Origin: Inonotus obliquus
Taxonomy: Eukaryota; Basidiomycota; Agaricomycetes; Hymenochaetales; Hymenochaetaceae
Reading direction: 5' to 3'
Length of the DNA stretch: 64,000 bases
Assembly (NCBI GenBank): GCA_032164295.1
Contig: JAJHTX010000003.1
Coordinates: 3,534,001 to 3,598,000 of the forward strand
The notes under the pieces are model-generated. The model saw only the letters and a list, made by a program, of their open reading frames with translations. It did not search any database and was not told the origin of the DNA. Made by a program: the position numbers and the translations under genes. Positions 12,658-26,000 of the stretch are shown here, piece by piece (the first letter of the stretch is position 1; the number at the start of each line of letters is the position of its first letter).

Positions 12658-12993
12658 GTCAGTACCATCCATCGAATCCGTCAACCATCCGTCCTTAATC
12701 ACCCGTATTCGACGAACAACGGTGCAAGCTCCAAAATCCTTGTCACCAGTGTACTGTACAAGAGTCGCGTCGAAAGTCTGGCTTATGAGAGAGTACTGCC
12801 TTATTCGGATCGTGCGAAATACTTGTCCGTTCCTTCTGCTGGTCACTGAATATGCAATTAATGAATAATTCTGATCCCGAATCATCGAAGCTAAACGTCC
12901 GTGCAAAAGCTCATTTCCTGGCCTATATCTGCACGGGCAGATCAACTATGCACCATTCTGCACTCACTGGCTGATATTTCTTCATCATGCTAG

Positions 12994-13554
12994 GCTTTAG
13001 TAAAGCAACCGTGGCTTTTCTATTACCTTTGCTCATCGCCATCTTTATGGGGAGGTGACTCAGCGTTGACTTTCTTTGTTGCTGTGCGTACATTTACGTG
13101 GCTCGAGGAGAGTACGGCGGACTATGGGTGGGAGGCAAGAACGGTTGCAGTTCTGCTGAATGGACTGCTCATAGTGAATGCAATTATGTTCTTTATAGTC
13201 GGTACATGGGTACCTGCACCGGGGGCACAGGTGGATGGGGCGAGCGAACACACCGAAGAGGATCAGGCAAGGTACGAGGCGATCGAGAATGAGAATGTCG
13301 ATGCAACGACGGTCGAGGACAGATTTGAGCAGCGTAATATGCGGTCACGAACAGAAACCACAGATTTCTCACCGAGTAACCTCGATCATGGGATGTTTGG
13401 TATATCGCCATTTGGCATGGATGAACGTCGGATGAATTCAGGTGAATCAAACTCTTTTGCACCAAGGGATCCGAAGACGGCTGCGACAGTCGACTCTGCT
13501 AGTGGTGCGATCTTTCCACAGAGGGTACTGTTGCGGAGTCAGTCGGCATGGTAG
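12994..13554 (+). pseudogene. Last-exon fragment of duplicated membrane gene
   Basis: This is the second copy of the final exon of the membrane gene at 8840-9970. It starts at the same acceptor site and stays open through the same RVLLRSQSAW end. It has an in-frame insertion of eight codons (RYEAIENE region, about 13270-13295) and scattered substitutions. The first four exons are absent because the duplication began inside the last intron, so it is most likely a non-functional fragment. The preserved frame suggests it is young, or read from a chance upstream start. Confidence 0.8.
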
Positions 13555-14003
13555 ATAAACTATGTTCCTCGTAGAAGAATCTGATCATTTCGAGCTCCAT
13601 TCACGACCAGCGAGAACACTCATATTGGACAAAAAGGGTACGCGAGACGGAAGGACTGAGGCAGCCAAATCCTTTACATACTGAAAGTGTAGTACGGAGA
13701 ATTATTAAAGGAATATATAACACGCTGTAGAGAGACAAGCGGGAGAGTTTTTTTTCTTCTTTTTCTTCGTCTTTTCTCTGTTTTTTGTTTCTTTTCTTGT
13801 TGAAAACAAATAAATAGAGAACTCTTCGAGCTGAAGGTTGGAGAGTTTTTTTTTTCTTCTTTTTCTCTGTTTTTTTTTTTCTTTTCTTTTTTCAAAATAA
13901 ACTAACAAAGAACTCTTCGGACTGAAGGTTCTGTAGGTCATTGTCTGGCTTGGACGATATACCCACCGGGTAAACTACTTCACCAATATTGCAATCCGTC
14001 ACC

Positions 14004-14732
14004 TCAAGCTCGAGTTTCGCTCCGGTGTCTACTAGTACTAGCATTATGCGGCGACTGCATACGGTTCTGGATGATCTTCTCCTCCTCTTCCATAGCCTTG
14101 ATAGCCCCCAGCGCATTAAGAAACTGCGCACGGTCCTTCTCTTCCATACGTCTCACAGCCTCCAGCGCATTTATCGTGCAAGGAAGGGTTGAGAGGTCTC
14201 TTCTGTATCGAGAGTCTTTAGGAAAGTCATTCGCAAGGTCTGTTAGGAGGACGAGTCTGAACTGAGAGTATTTAGGAAACAATTCGGCAACACTGTACGT
14301 CATTTTTAGAAATTTGTATGCCATTTCCCCAAGTTGAACATGTTCTTTGTCAAGCTTCTGCCGCTGCCAGATATCATTTAATTCCCTGATCAACTTCTCT
14401 GGTGTCTTCTTATCTTTATCGGTCGATTCGTTGTTTACCTTGAATAATAAGACAACTGCATAAAGCAGCAGGTGAAAGGCTTGCATTGCACCTCTTTCGT
14501 CGTCTGTCAGTGTGAGATTACGATCAACCTTAAACGCTGCCTTGACTTTTTCTAATTGATCCTTCTTCGCCACAACATCAGCATGACCATCAAGGATCTG
14601 GCGGCAATCCTCGAATAACCCTAGTAGTTCTTCCTTCACTGGAACCCTCTCGGCATCACTATTCGTTCCAGGTTTTCCACCCCTTCTTGTCATTCCTGCT
14701 TCTAACCTGCTAGTGTTACGTTGTTGTGACAT
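14004..14732 (-). CDS. Unknown ORF, unit-2 copy (242 aa)
   Basis: A single-exon frame starting MSQQRNTSRLEAG. The open frame runs back to 14840, but the ATG at 14732 matches the start of its counterpart at 11179. It is mostly helical and charged, with KEELLGLFEDCRQILDGHAD, a hydrophobic helix (AFHLLLYAVVLLFKV) and a C-terminal Glu/Lys-rich helix (AIKAMEEEEKII). No known domain is recognised. It is the positional counterpart of 10475-11179 inside the tandem duplication, yet the two differ over most of their length. It is followed (3' side) by the pyrimidine-rich region shared with the membrane-gene fragment. Confidence 0.5.
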   Translation of the reverse strand: MSQQRNTSRLEAGMTRRGGKPGTNSDAERVPVKEELLGLFEDCRQILDGHADVVAKKDQLEKVKAAFKVDRNLTLTDDERGAMQAFHLLLYAVVLLFKVNNESTDKDKKTPEKLIRELNDIWQRQKLDKEHVQLGEMAYKFLKMTYSVAELFPKYSQFRLVLLTDLANDFPKDSRYRRDLSTLPCTINALEAVRRMEEKDRAQFLNALGAIKAMEEEEKIIQNRMQSPHNASTSRHRSETRA

Positions 14733-15174
14733 TCTTGTAACCTGTAGGAGGAAGGTACTTGTGGTAAAGATAGAGACGGTCCAACTAGTTGAATGAGTAC
14801 GTACTTTATACCCCATTGGCCTCATGAAGCAAAGTTGCAATCACGTATGTTTGCTCCCATTCCTGCAAAGTTGACTCGATTCCCTTGGTACCCCCTGGTA
14901 CCCTCCCCTTTTGGCACGTCAGAACAAACGTGACTTTATTATGGTATCACTTCAATATTGAGCACCAGTTCTCAAGTCCCTCCTAATATCCGGAATGCTC
15001 GTGCCAAGAATGGATAACGGAGATCGGCGAATCAGCAGAATCAACATTGGGTACAATATGCGTAGACAGCATATGTTTTTCATTCGTGGATGATAAAGAA
15101 AACATACATGCAGGGCCTACCCGGGGAGGGGGGGATTAATCACAGAAAGCATAGTGCAAATAACGGCTAGTCTA

Positions 15175-16177
15175 CTATGCTTCCCTCTCCGAGCGTTGCC
15201 GCCTTCTGAGGTCACGTTCCTCGGAAATGGTCAGCTTCGTGCCCTTGCCCTTGGGCAGCGAGATCCAAGGCTTGATACCCTGACCAATGACGAAAATGTT
15301 GCTCAGTCTGAACAAATCAATTAGTTTAACAGCATGCATCAGAAGAGAATTGAAACATACCGCGTGACAAAAGTACGGTCGAGTGCGTCGCGGACATGTA
15401 CCATGTCGTATGAGCCGTCAATCTTCTCGCGGTGAGTGATGACACCACAGCGACCCTTGTTACGACCCCCTGTGACCATGACAATGTTTCCAGTATCAAA
15501 CTTGACATAATCCGTGATTTTCCCTTGCTCCAAGTCGAACTTGACGGTGTCGTTGACTTTGATGAGCGGGTCAGGATAACGGATGGTACGACCGTCGTGG
15601 GTGACGATGTAGGGTACGCCCTTGGCACCGATGGCTTGTCTTCTGACCTTGAGAAGCTTGTAGGATGCTTCCTCTGGTGTGATGCGGTGGATAGCGAAGC
15701 GCCCTTTCACGTCGTAAAGTAAGCGGAAGTGTTCCCCAGACCGATCAATGCTGACGACGTCCATGTATCCCGTTGGGAACGTCTCATCAGTGCGGACCTT
15801 TCCATCCACGTGAATGATACGTTGTTTTACGATCGTAGTCACTTCACGGCCTGTAAGTGCGTATTTCAGTCGGTTCCGGAGGAAGATGGTCAGTGGGAGG
15901 GATTCGCGCAGCTTGTGCGGACCGGGTGAAGGACGAGGAGCCTAACGACGAGATATTCAGCAACTCATTGGGTGAAGAGATGATATTTACGCACGTAAGT
16001 ACCGCTAAGCTTGTCCAACATCCATGCCGATGGCGCATTAAGGCGCTTCAAGTGCTTTTTCGGTCCTCGAGCCTAAGATCAGAGAAACTATCAGTATGCT
16101 TGCATACGACCCGAAGTGCCATGTTCCCTCTATGTTTGCTTCCTCAGATCGTCTGAACCAACTCCGTGTGTTACCAT
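15175..16177 (-). CDS. RPS4: 40S ribosomal protein S4 (eS4), intact copy
   Basis: eS4 is a structural protein of the small ribosomal subunit in the cytoplasm. The exons are 16177-16175 (the ATG alone), 16072-15995, 15941-15361 and 15307-15175, giving 264 aa, the normal eS4 length. The first exon is inferred: ATG is followed at once by GTAACA, and joining it to the next exon gives [12 protein letters not shown], the conserved start. The body has [93 protein letters not shown] and [14 protein letters not shown]. An alternative start at 16122 would give MALRARGPKK and is less like the family. This is the likely functional copy. Confidence 0.93.
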
Positions 16178-17089
16178 CCAACCCAACGTCAGAACCATCC
16201 ATCGAATCCGCCAACCATCCGTCCTCAATCACTCGTATTCCTTCGATTTGAACACATATAGCAGCAGAGATGGGCCATATGATGACACCGGAACAGAAAT
16301 ACTGACCATGATGGGCTATTTCACGAGGAGTTTGATGGACAAAGGTGCAAACTTCAGAATCCTTCGCCAGTGACAGAAACCGCGTTGAAAATCTGGCTTA
16401 TGAGAGAATACTACCTTATTTGGATCGTGAGAAATACTTGTCCATTCCCTTTCGATTTTTTCCTGTTGCTGCTCAATATTTTCCAACTTTCCTACTGAAC
16501 TTCATCATCACACGCATTGGAATGAACAAATCTTAACCCAAGTTATCGAAGCTGAACGTCCGTCCAAAAGCTCACTTCCTGGCCTATTTCTGCCCGAGCA
16601 GATCAACTATGCACCACTCTGCCTTCGGTTCTGGTGATGGCCTACAACAACCCATTCGTCGGCGCAAGTTGTGCCGACGGAAGGTGATCGAGAGTGCTGG
16701 ATCACTGTACTCACGCATTCAGTATGGTTTTCGTTTCACCGAACAACGATACACATTTCTGTTTAGTAGTAGTTTTCCGTTTACTTGTCAATATAGTCAT
16801 TTGGATATCAGAAAATCTTTCCATTACTATTCCTTTCGCACCATACGGGGTGTTCACCGTAGACCATCAGCTGAGCGTATGTCGATGTTCTAAATCAGGA
16901 AGTCCACTCTCATCGCATAAACTTGGCTCGTGACGATCTTCCTGGCTGGTCTTTTCGCTTGTTATGAGCTTTCTTTCATCTGCCTTGTTTCACGGACGCG
17001 CCTTCAGCGCGATTTCTCGCGTCAAGGGCATCATCTAACCAGCCTGTACTTTATCCGTGGTCTACGCCAACCAAAAACGCGCTTCCCAA
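16178..17089. promoter_or_regulatory. Divergent region between RPS4 and TEL1
   Basis: About 900 bases separating RPS4 (minus) from TEL1 (plus). The first 450 belong to duplication unit 2. The rest is single-copy and has no convincing ORF. Both promoters should lie here. I see no clear core element. Confidence 0.5.
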
Positions 17090-20000
17090 ATGACCACTAT
17101 GAAGTTAATCATTGACCAACTCAAATCGGACAAGCTGAAAGAGCGGCAACAAGGACTATCGTCGCTACGAGATGCCTTCAGTCGGGACAAGACCCTGAAT
17201 GGCTTCGACGAAGAAGGAGACGGGAAAGCATGGCTCGTCATCTTTCAGACTTTATTCGCAATCGTCTTGAATGAGAGGAATGTCGTCCTCAAGAAAACGA
17301 GTGGTTCCGCTGCTGCAGCGGAGCGGAGGTTGAAGGATGCGGCATCGGTGGTCCGGTGGCTAACCGAAAGAAGTGTAACGAAGTGGGGGACAAAGGTTAC
17401 AAAACCACTCGTGAAGCATCTCTTGCAGACAATGGCGGACGGCGGACGGCTCTTTACTCCGGTAGCGCTCGATTATGTCAAGGCCCTTCGTGTCATATGC
17501 TCCTATGCCCCTCACCGAGACCATTTGATGACAAGGACTGAGCAGTGGTTGCCTATACTGTCCTTGGGCTTTGCCGTGGTGCTTGGGGATGACCTGAAGA
17601 CAGGACTAGACGATGAGCTGGAGGTCACATCCGAAGCCGAAGTCAACCTGGCTTTATCTGAAGATGATGGGACGCCCGCTCGAAAAAAGAGGAAAATCGA
17701 TACAGATGGACAAGGGAGACCATTGCGACCTTCTGCGCCGCGCACTGTATCTCCTGAACAGATTGAATTCGTCGCAATCATTGCAACTATGTTACGTTCA
17801 CCTCGAGCGCGGTTACTCGCACCGGAGCACAAGTACCTTGCGCGCGCTGTTCTGAATCGGTTGGACCGCTTCTTCGAGATTTATCCTGCAGAAACTTCCG
17901 CGCATTTAGATGCGATTGGTGCGGTACAAGCTGCATTAGACTCTATTACTTTGAACGCTCGAGACGAGGCAATCAAGTTTGGCATTTCCATATGGGATCA
18001 CCTCTTGCATCTATGGTCTACCAAAAATCGTTCGCTAAAGGATGGTATTCTCGTGACATTGAAGACACTCCTTCCGTATGTCGCTCACGCAGAAGATGCT
18101 CGGTTTAGCAAGGCAGAAGGATTTGGCAAGCTTTGGAGACGACTTCAAGCGGAGAGTTCGTTGCGTTGGGGTTATGAAGAGCTTGACTTCGACTTACTTC
18201 GGCTGGAACTATCGTCTTCAGGGAGTGATAAGCCCTTCGTCGCGCATACCTTTAGACACGGATATAACTTCAACGCGAATCAGGCAGCCTCGTGGGTGAG
18301 CTTCGAGCTAATGGCAGATGTTACGAAAGAGGTATGGTGCAAAACTTCCCGTCATTTATTTTATTCTTTACTGACTATCCCAGCTTTATTTTCTGTCAGA
18401 GTCCACTCACTGTTCCGCGACCGATGACAGGAAAAATCGCTTGGAGAACCCAGTAACGGCGCTGATGCAATTAATTCAGGTGCCAGGATCCGCACGCGGA
18501 AAGGTCTATGCTCTGCAAAGCCTTCTTTTCGTCATCGAGCGACACTGGTCGACGCTGCACCCTGGGATGCAACGAGAGACGATGGATTGCCTCTTACAGA
18601 CGATTGCATCAGATGATTCTGATATCCAATCTTGGGTTTTCTGCTGCCTTGCTGCTATCGCGTATGCAGATTCAACACAGACCGATCGTTCGAATGATTT
18701 CCTAGCTTCCACTTGGGATTCTGCGTGGATCCATTCAACGCGACGAACAAGTGCGCCAATTATTTGTCGCGCGGCATGTCACTGCGCACATGTTCTCCTT
18801 GCCTGTGCGAAGGTTCCGATGACACGCGTACTTGCAGAGATTGAGACCATGGCACAGGACATCAACGTACAAGGCCCACCCGCGCCTTACGAGTCAATCT
18901 GCATATTTCTAAGCCAGTGTGTGAAGATCGCTAATCAAGATACCCGACTTCATCGGATTCACCTTGACGATAAAATACTCAGCTGGCTAATCGAGAACTG
19001 GAACGTCCTGGGCAGTATAACCAGGTCTGCATCAAACATCGGGAATCGGCGACTTGAGCAGCATAGTATTCAGGACATCCTAAGTTTGCTCGAGAGCGCT
19101 TGCGGCATCTCTGAACCAAGCCAGCTCTTTTGCCCCATCGTGCTCCCGCAGCATACCATCGTTGAGTTGGTGCAATCACAGCTGGAAACAGCGGTAATTC
19201 GTGGATATCTTCTAGATGCCCGTTTCATCGATGCCCAATCTCCATCAGGATCAGTTCCGAATCAGCCACATAAACTACGCCCTGCAGGTCAAACGGGTGA
19301 CTCGTCGCAACCAGACGCTCGGGTCCGAAAAACATCTGCGTTCCTCCTCAAGACGCTTGAATCCATCATGCCTGCTTGGGAGGAAGGTTCCGATGCGACA
19401 AATCGCCCCACAGCGGAGGGCATTCGCCGATCACTGGACTTTGCTGTCCTTGCGATTTGCTTCGAATCGTCATTACATATGAACGAACTTATGAACAACC
19501 GTCGTACTCTTTTGGCAGCGTGCAAGCTCATTAGTCTAGTAGCACTTCAACTCGTCAATCCCGGCTGGTCAGCGGAAGAGCTGTTCACGCTTATTTCCAG
19601 CTTCGCGCCCCTTTGTGCCGAATGCCTGGAAGATAGCCAGTATAGCAGACGGAAGGCCTTCATCTCCGCAGGAAAATTTACGGGTGTTCGCCGAACATCA
19701 ATTCAGTCCCTCGATTCACCGCCCAATGTGACGGAATACTCGTCAAGGAGACAACTTCAATCGGCTATATGGCAAAGCTCTGATGTTAGTAAATTTACTC
19801 TATCGCCGTTAGTCACGAATTCAATAACGATGATAGGTCCAAGATGCTCTTTCTGCAGCTCTTAAGAGCATCAACCAGATTCTAAGTACGATTGTTCTGG
19901 ACCAAGGAAAGACACTGGTTCGACACCCTCTGCCCTCCTCGGATGACGTTGCGGATGGATTTGATCCTATTCGTACGGCAGATTCGCCTCTCAATAATAA

Positions 20001-23000
20001 GGTCCAGGAGAAAGATGACCAAAGCACTTTGAAAAGGCTGGTTCATTTGTGTGTGGAATATCTCGCCCTCGCCCCCGTCCTTCGTTCCTCGGGTGCACAG
20101 ATCACCAGAGATAAGGCGTTATCCGAGCTCATTCACAATTGCTACAATTGCGAGGATCACGAGAAGCTTCATACGATCTTGGAGCCGTTCCTTTGGCACG
20201 TGCATCAGGGAAACATCCGTCTAACTCATTCGGTCATGGAGGTGCTCCTAAAGCATGCTGTTAAGCTACTTAAAGCCTATAATTATGCGCTTTCGGACAT
20301 TTTCCACGTCACGGTGATACATCTGCTGGACGCAGCGGCACCTCTGTGGTTGCAGGACTCGTTTCCAGTAGAGATGGCAGAGATTGTGCAGACAATAATC
20401 CAATGGCTGGCTGAAAATTTGAGGAACGGAACGCTTTGCTGGTGGCAGACGCGAGACATGTTCGGCCGTTTCCTGGATCGGTTCCTTGCATTGGACCCCT
20501 CGCAACATTTCCTTTTGGATGAGGATGCTGTGGAAAACGAAGATCTTCCTGATAGTCTTCTCTTGATTATGACGAAAGACGAGGACATAAGAGTACGATT
20601 CACAGCGGCATTGTCCTGCGCTCGTCTGTTCTCGTCAGCATACATCCGAACGAAGGAACCCATGCAATTCTACACGAGCATCCGAGAGCAACTTTGTATC
20701 GAAATTGACAAGTTCGCTGTTTCTCCGCCTCCGTTGTATTCACATACTGACAACGAACTCAGCTACGAACACATGCTAACGAGATTTGTTTGCCTTGGGA
20801 ACATCTTAGTCGCGAGCTCCGCTATCCGACGAGGACCATACTGGCATCTCATTGAAGCGTGTCTTTATACCCAGCGTTATGTCAAACATGTCGAGAGTAT
20901 TTTGAGTGTGGCGGCGGGCAAAATGGGTCTGAGTCGCTTGTCGGATCTATTTCAGTCGTATGCCTCTCAAATAGCGTACTCCATCCGTCTTTCGGGAAAG
21001 GACTTTTTCGAGCTTCCTCCGCGCCTTTTAGGCTATAGAAATCGGAGAGAGTGCGCGGAAGCGACGTTCTCGGCTTTTGCTTCTGCAAACATCCTCGCGG
21101 GCGACCAAGTCGAGAACGATCTTATGCATGAACATGGTCCCTTCGCGCGTCACTGCAAAGTACTTGACATTAATCCTGTTGACGGATTTCTACGATGTTT
21201 TACGGATATTGTGGGAAACCAAATTGTCTTTTGGGTAGAAGAGAAGTTAGTCCCGAAGGGGGATGTCACGTCTTCCGAGCTAGGAAGCGACAATGTGGAC
21301 GTTTCAGGGCTCTCCGCAGTTCTAGATACGAAGTTTGCGAGTATTGGATCAGGAGAGTTTCTACGCCGGCAAATCGCACAGAATGTGGACGGCATAATCT
21401 GCTCTATCCTGATGACGAATGGAGACCTCGACTGTCGCAGAGATGGACTGATTGTAAAGACCCTCGAGGCTTTCAAGAAGCCTGAACGCTCGATTCGTGC
21501 CTTTCGCTCTCTCATGCAATTCCGAGGCAACGGGGAATTTGAGATGCATGATCCGAATCTCCCTAGTTTTAACACGAGCGTTGTGTTGACAGCCCTTGAT
21601 TGGTTGTGCAGTCAAGTCGAATCAGCGAATTCGGCCGCCTCCGCGTATCACGTTATGCATTACTATTTCACGGCTATTGCGCAGTGCCCAATCATCAATG
21701 AACAGTTGCGTCTACTCGTCTCCCTCTGCATCTGGATATCCCTAGCGTATTCTCATTTCAAGAGCGCGACTCTGCTCAGAGTTCTGCTGAATGGATCAAC
21801 AATGCTACTTGAACAGCCGGACCTTGCGACTATCGCTCAAGGCATGCTGGACTGGGCCTTTATTCATCTGCGGGAGACCCAACGTGACACGCCTCATATT
21901 GTCGAGATCTTGATTAGAGTCTGTTCCACTTCCCGAGAGTTCATGGACTCAGATGATGACACCGTGAGGAAATTGGGTTCTCGGCTGAAAGTTTGGATCG
22001 AGGACGAAATTATATCTCTGGCAGAGGTCGAGGCACTCCGAAAACACGTTGCTGTCGCCCTCGCAGCTTGGCCAGGTGAACTCAGCGAGCGTTTACTTGA
22101 GATACGCGGAAGTCTGGATTTCGAAGAGCTGTCAGCAATTCTAGATGACCCGTACCTCTCATATCACAAATTCAAAGTAGTACGGCGTTTGGTGGAATTG
22201 GCAGATTCGCCATCGTATGACAAGGATCGTTTTTCAGGCCGTATCTTTTGGAGACTTAAAGATAGTATTCCTATCGCGGACCTGGTGTCTGAGGAAGTCG
22301 ACGCGTTCACGTCCCTGCTTATCACAAATGGTGGACACATTCGTAGCCAAGCTGTTGACCGGACGTATGGACGTAGCATCGCGACAAGGCAACGCGGAAT
22401 AGGCGCGCAGAAAAACGCGGGCACTGTCAAGCGACTTATTGTCCAAGCTCTCCTAGACCTGCTTACGGATCCATCCGCTCGAGTAGTCCAGGTTGCCTAT
22501 CGTACCCTTCGTCGACTCGCTGGTAGCGAACCATTGGATTCCATGGAATACGGCAGTTGGCCCGCTGAGTATAGGAGCGACGTTTCCTATCTCGACTTTT
22601 GTCCTGTCAAGGAATCTGTGTGCGCTCGACGGGACTTGTCAGAGATCACTCAGCCCCACTTTATTGAAGTTGCAACCTGCTTCACAAATTGGATATCGAA
22701 TATCACAACTCACTTGGCCGGGGTCTTATCCGAAGGCGATAGCTTCTACGCCCACTTGCCCGATATATTGAGCGATAATTCGGATATCGCTACGCAGATG
22801 TTTCCCATCCTCGTGCATAGTCTGCTTCTCTCTAGGCCAGACAGTAACGCGAAAGTGTTGCTATCAGACTATTTGACCAGGCTGCTTGGTTATATCGACG
22901 TCGACGTTCAATGCCTACGCTCGGTTATCAATTTGGTCCTCCACTTGAGACATTTTGACCCTGGAGTGGCAAGTGACGAACTGGCCTACAACCGGTGGCT

Positions 23001-26000
23001 AAATATAGATTTCATGCTTCTGAGCCGCAGCGCAATTAAATGCGGAGCCTATACAACCGCTCTACTTTTCCTTGAGCTGGCTGTAGAGTACAAGCAAGAC
23101 CCTAAAGGACCCGATAAAACTCCGGAGGAGATTTTGTTTGAAATCTATAGCCACATAGATGAACCCGATGGTTTCTATGGTATCAAGACACACGACCTAC
23201 AAGACTTTCTCGTGCGCCGATTCCACCATGAGAGACAATGGGAGAAGGCTTTCCAGTTTCACGGAGCTGGCTTTGAAGCTGGCTGTGGAGATTTTCGAAG
23301 TTCTATCGGAATAGTCGAGTCGTTACACTCATTTGGGTTCAATAAGCTCGCAATGTCGACCCTACAGTCGTCGGAGCTGTCTTCGCGGACAGGTGACATG
23401 GAATATCGCCTGGGATGGAGGACTGAAGCTTGGGATCTCCCTGAACCCCGTCACAGAGAATCTGATGCCACTCTCTATGTTGCGTTGCGGGCTATCCATC
23501 GGGAAAGGGATCCTGAAGTTATTGACGGCGTTGTCATAAAGGCTCTTTCTGATGAACTTCATCGATTGCGCGACTTAGGGACCGAGAATTTAGCGGAAAT
23601 CCGCGAAGTGAATCGGAATATCATGTGTCTTGCTCAGATAAGGCGATGGCGGAGTGTTCCAGTCCAAAGTACGCTCTCTTCAGTTGTCGTCACCGCTGGG
23701 GATGCCGCATGGCAGGAATTTTGCGCCCTCCAGAATGACTTTGAGTGAGTTGCACTATCTCCTGCCTCGGACCTACTCTGATGACCAATCTAGATTTGCG
23801 GACTTGGAAAATATCATAGCCACGCGTATTTCTCTGCTTCACTCGGCGCGTCAAAGAGAACAGAGGGGCCAGATTGGAGACATGCAGTCTGATCTGACTC
23901 GCGCGCTCCTTCGGGTGGAGAGGCGTTGTTTGCTGCAGCTTTCTGAAGCATCTCGGGAGGCGAATCAAGCGCAAGTAGCGCTGAACTCCATCCTGCGCGC
24001 CTTGCAACTCTACGAGACACCTGGGTTCGAAATTCAGCAGGAGTTCGCGAACGTTCTTTGGCTACAACATGAGAGGAAGTTTGCTGTTGACTGCCTGAAG
24101 GAAGAAGTGCAACGCCGAAGACAGGACATCTCTCATGAAGATGGTGATAGGAAAGTTCAAGATGCGCTTGCCTTGGCCAAGCTCGTAAGTCAAACAGATC
24201 CAATTTCTGGCTAGTCACTAATCTGTTTCGTGCAGGGCGAATGGACCAGCGAAGCTTGTCTGGAGAAACCCGCTTCCATACACTCACGCTACTTTTTGCC
24301 AGCCATCAATTTGCTCGTGGGCGGAAGGAAGGAGACCCAGGCCCTCGGTGATGTTCGTGCAGCAGTTTTCTATAAATGCGCGCTATTCGCGGAACAGCAG
24401 TATCAGACCTTAATTTCGTCCGAAGAAATAAAGCGCCTTCAGGTATATCGGGAGCGTAAGACTCAAGAAATCGCCGAACGAAGGCAGGAGATCCAAAGGG
24501 CTGCGACGAAGAAGCAGCAAGCTGAACTGAGCGGTCATCAGCGGAAGGCGGAAGCACTATACGCGCAGGATACAGCTCAGCTCAGCGAGTTCATAGCTGC
24601 GCGTGACAACTACCTGCGGCAGGCGGTGGAAATGTTGTCACTCTGTCTGAAAGCTTCAGACTCGTTCGATATTGACGCTGTCATTCGTTTATGTTCCTTG
24701 TGGTTCGCGAACTTCAAGAGTGACACCTCTATCGTTCAAGGGACCGTCGACAAGATACCTTCGAGAAAATTCGTCTTCCTGGCGCATCAACTGTCCGCTC
24801 GTCTCTCGGTTTCAGACGTATCAAATGCAAATCAAAAGATGTTGCAATCGGTTCTCCTTCAAATGTGTAGCGACCATCCCTTCCACAGCTTATATCAGGT
24901 TTACTCTCTTCAATCAACATATAGCTGCAATCTATCAAGAAGTCGAACGAGCAGTAGTATTACCGATAGCTCACAATCTGACCGAGCCGAAGCGGCTTTT
25001 AGTTTGTTCGAACGGCTACTAGGCTCCCAACGAAGCTCGGTCAGGGCGAAAGACGTCAGGACGCTTTGCGATGCTTGTTTGGAATGGGCTAAGTTTCCTA
25101 TCAAGAATGACCCCGCCGTCCTGGATCGGAGGAGCAGGAAGGATAAATTGGGCAGATTGTACATCCCAAAGAATCTGGCCATAATGGCTATAAAAGATTT
25201 GCGAGTTCCAATTACTACAGCCAATACTCCTCTGGATCCGAGCACACGTTACGACGACTGTGTCTGGATTAATAGCTATGTCGAGACCTACGAAACCGCA
25301 GGTGGCATCAATTTACCCAAAATTTGTTACTGTGTCGGAAGCGATGGAGTCCGGTATAAGCAATTAGTAAGTTGCCTTCAGAGGTTTGTGACTAGGTGCA
25401 TGCTAAGCTCACGTTAACCAAACCATAGTTCAAGGGAGAAGGAAATGATGATCTTCGACAGGATGCTGTCATGGAGCAGGTGTTTGAGCTCTGTAATCAG
25501 GTTCTTAGTCGGGATCAACAGACACGTAAGCGAGAATTAAGCATCCGCTCCTACAAAGTCATACCTCTGGCTTCACAAGCGGGGCTACTAGAATTCGTTG
25601 GAAACACGCGACCCCTCCAACTCTTAGTTGCGGCACACGAAAAGTGAGTCCCTTAAGTAGAGGTCATTCTGGTGCTTGACTGAGCCGTATACAGGTACAA
25701 CAAATCGGACATGCCGTCAAGGGAATGTCACAAGCGACTAGTTCAGCGCAGAGAAGAAGTGCAGCGGACTTTCAACGGGCCCGCTCTTAAGACCGCGCTT
25801 GTTGATGAGTTTATGTACATTCGACAACGCTTCCGACCTGTTATGAGGCACTTGTTCACAGAGCAACGTAAAGACCCTCAGGCATGGTTTGAGATGCGTT
25901 TGAAGTACTCGCGTAGCGTTGCAGTTACCTCGATCGTCGGACACATTCTCGGTCTTGGTGATCGACATCTTTCGAATATCCTCATAGATACAGTCACTGG

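Larger units (their letters stand above)
9415..12962. repeat. Tandem segmental duplication, unit 1
   Basis: The block runs from the last intron of the membrane gene to upstream of RPS4 copy 1. It is repeated head to tail as 12975-16625. Both units begin at the acceptor CTTCATCATACTAGGCT (A to G in unit 2). Both hold the last exon of the membrane gene, a CT-rich convergent 3' region, a divergent minus-strand ORF, and RPS4. Both end near CAGATCAACTATGCACCA. The RPS4 parts differ at very few bases, while the ORF between them is strongly diverged. Confidence 0.88.
12975..16625. repeat. Tandem segmental duplication, unit 2
   Basis: Second copy of the block at 9415-12962. It holds the membrane-gene last exon, a pyrimidine-rich 3' region (two CT runs at about 13747-13795 and 13847-13895), the unknown ORF at 14004-14732, and the intact RPS4. 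Upstream of RPS4 it has about 100 bases (16240-16350) that unit 1 lacks. The junction between the units lies near 12962-12975. Confidence 0.88.

Noticed and set aside
16111..16122. Alternative RPS4 start exon (MALR)
   Set aside because: It adds residues not found in the family, while the ATG at 16177 gives the conserved start; kept only as an alternative.
17512..24557. Antisense ORFs over TEL1
   Set aside because: They are short shadows on the opposite strand of a well-supported gene.
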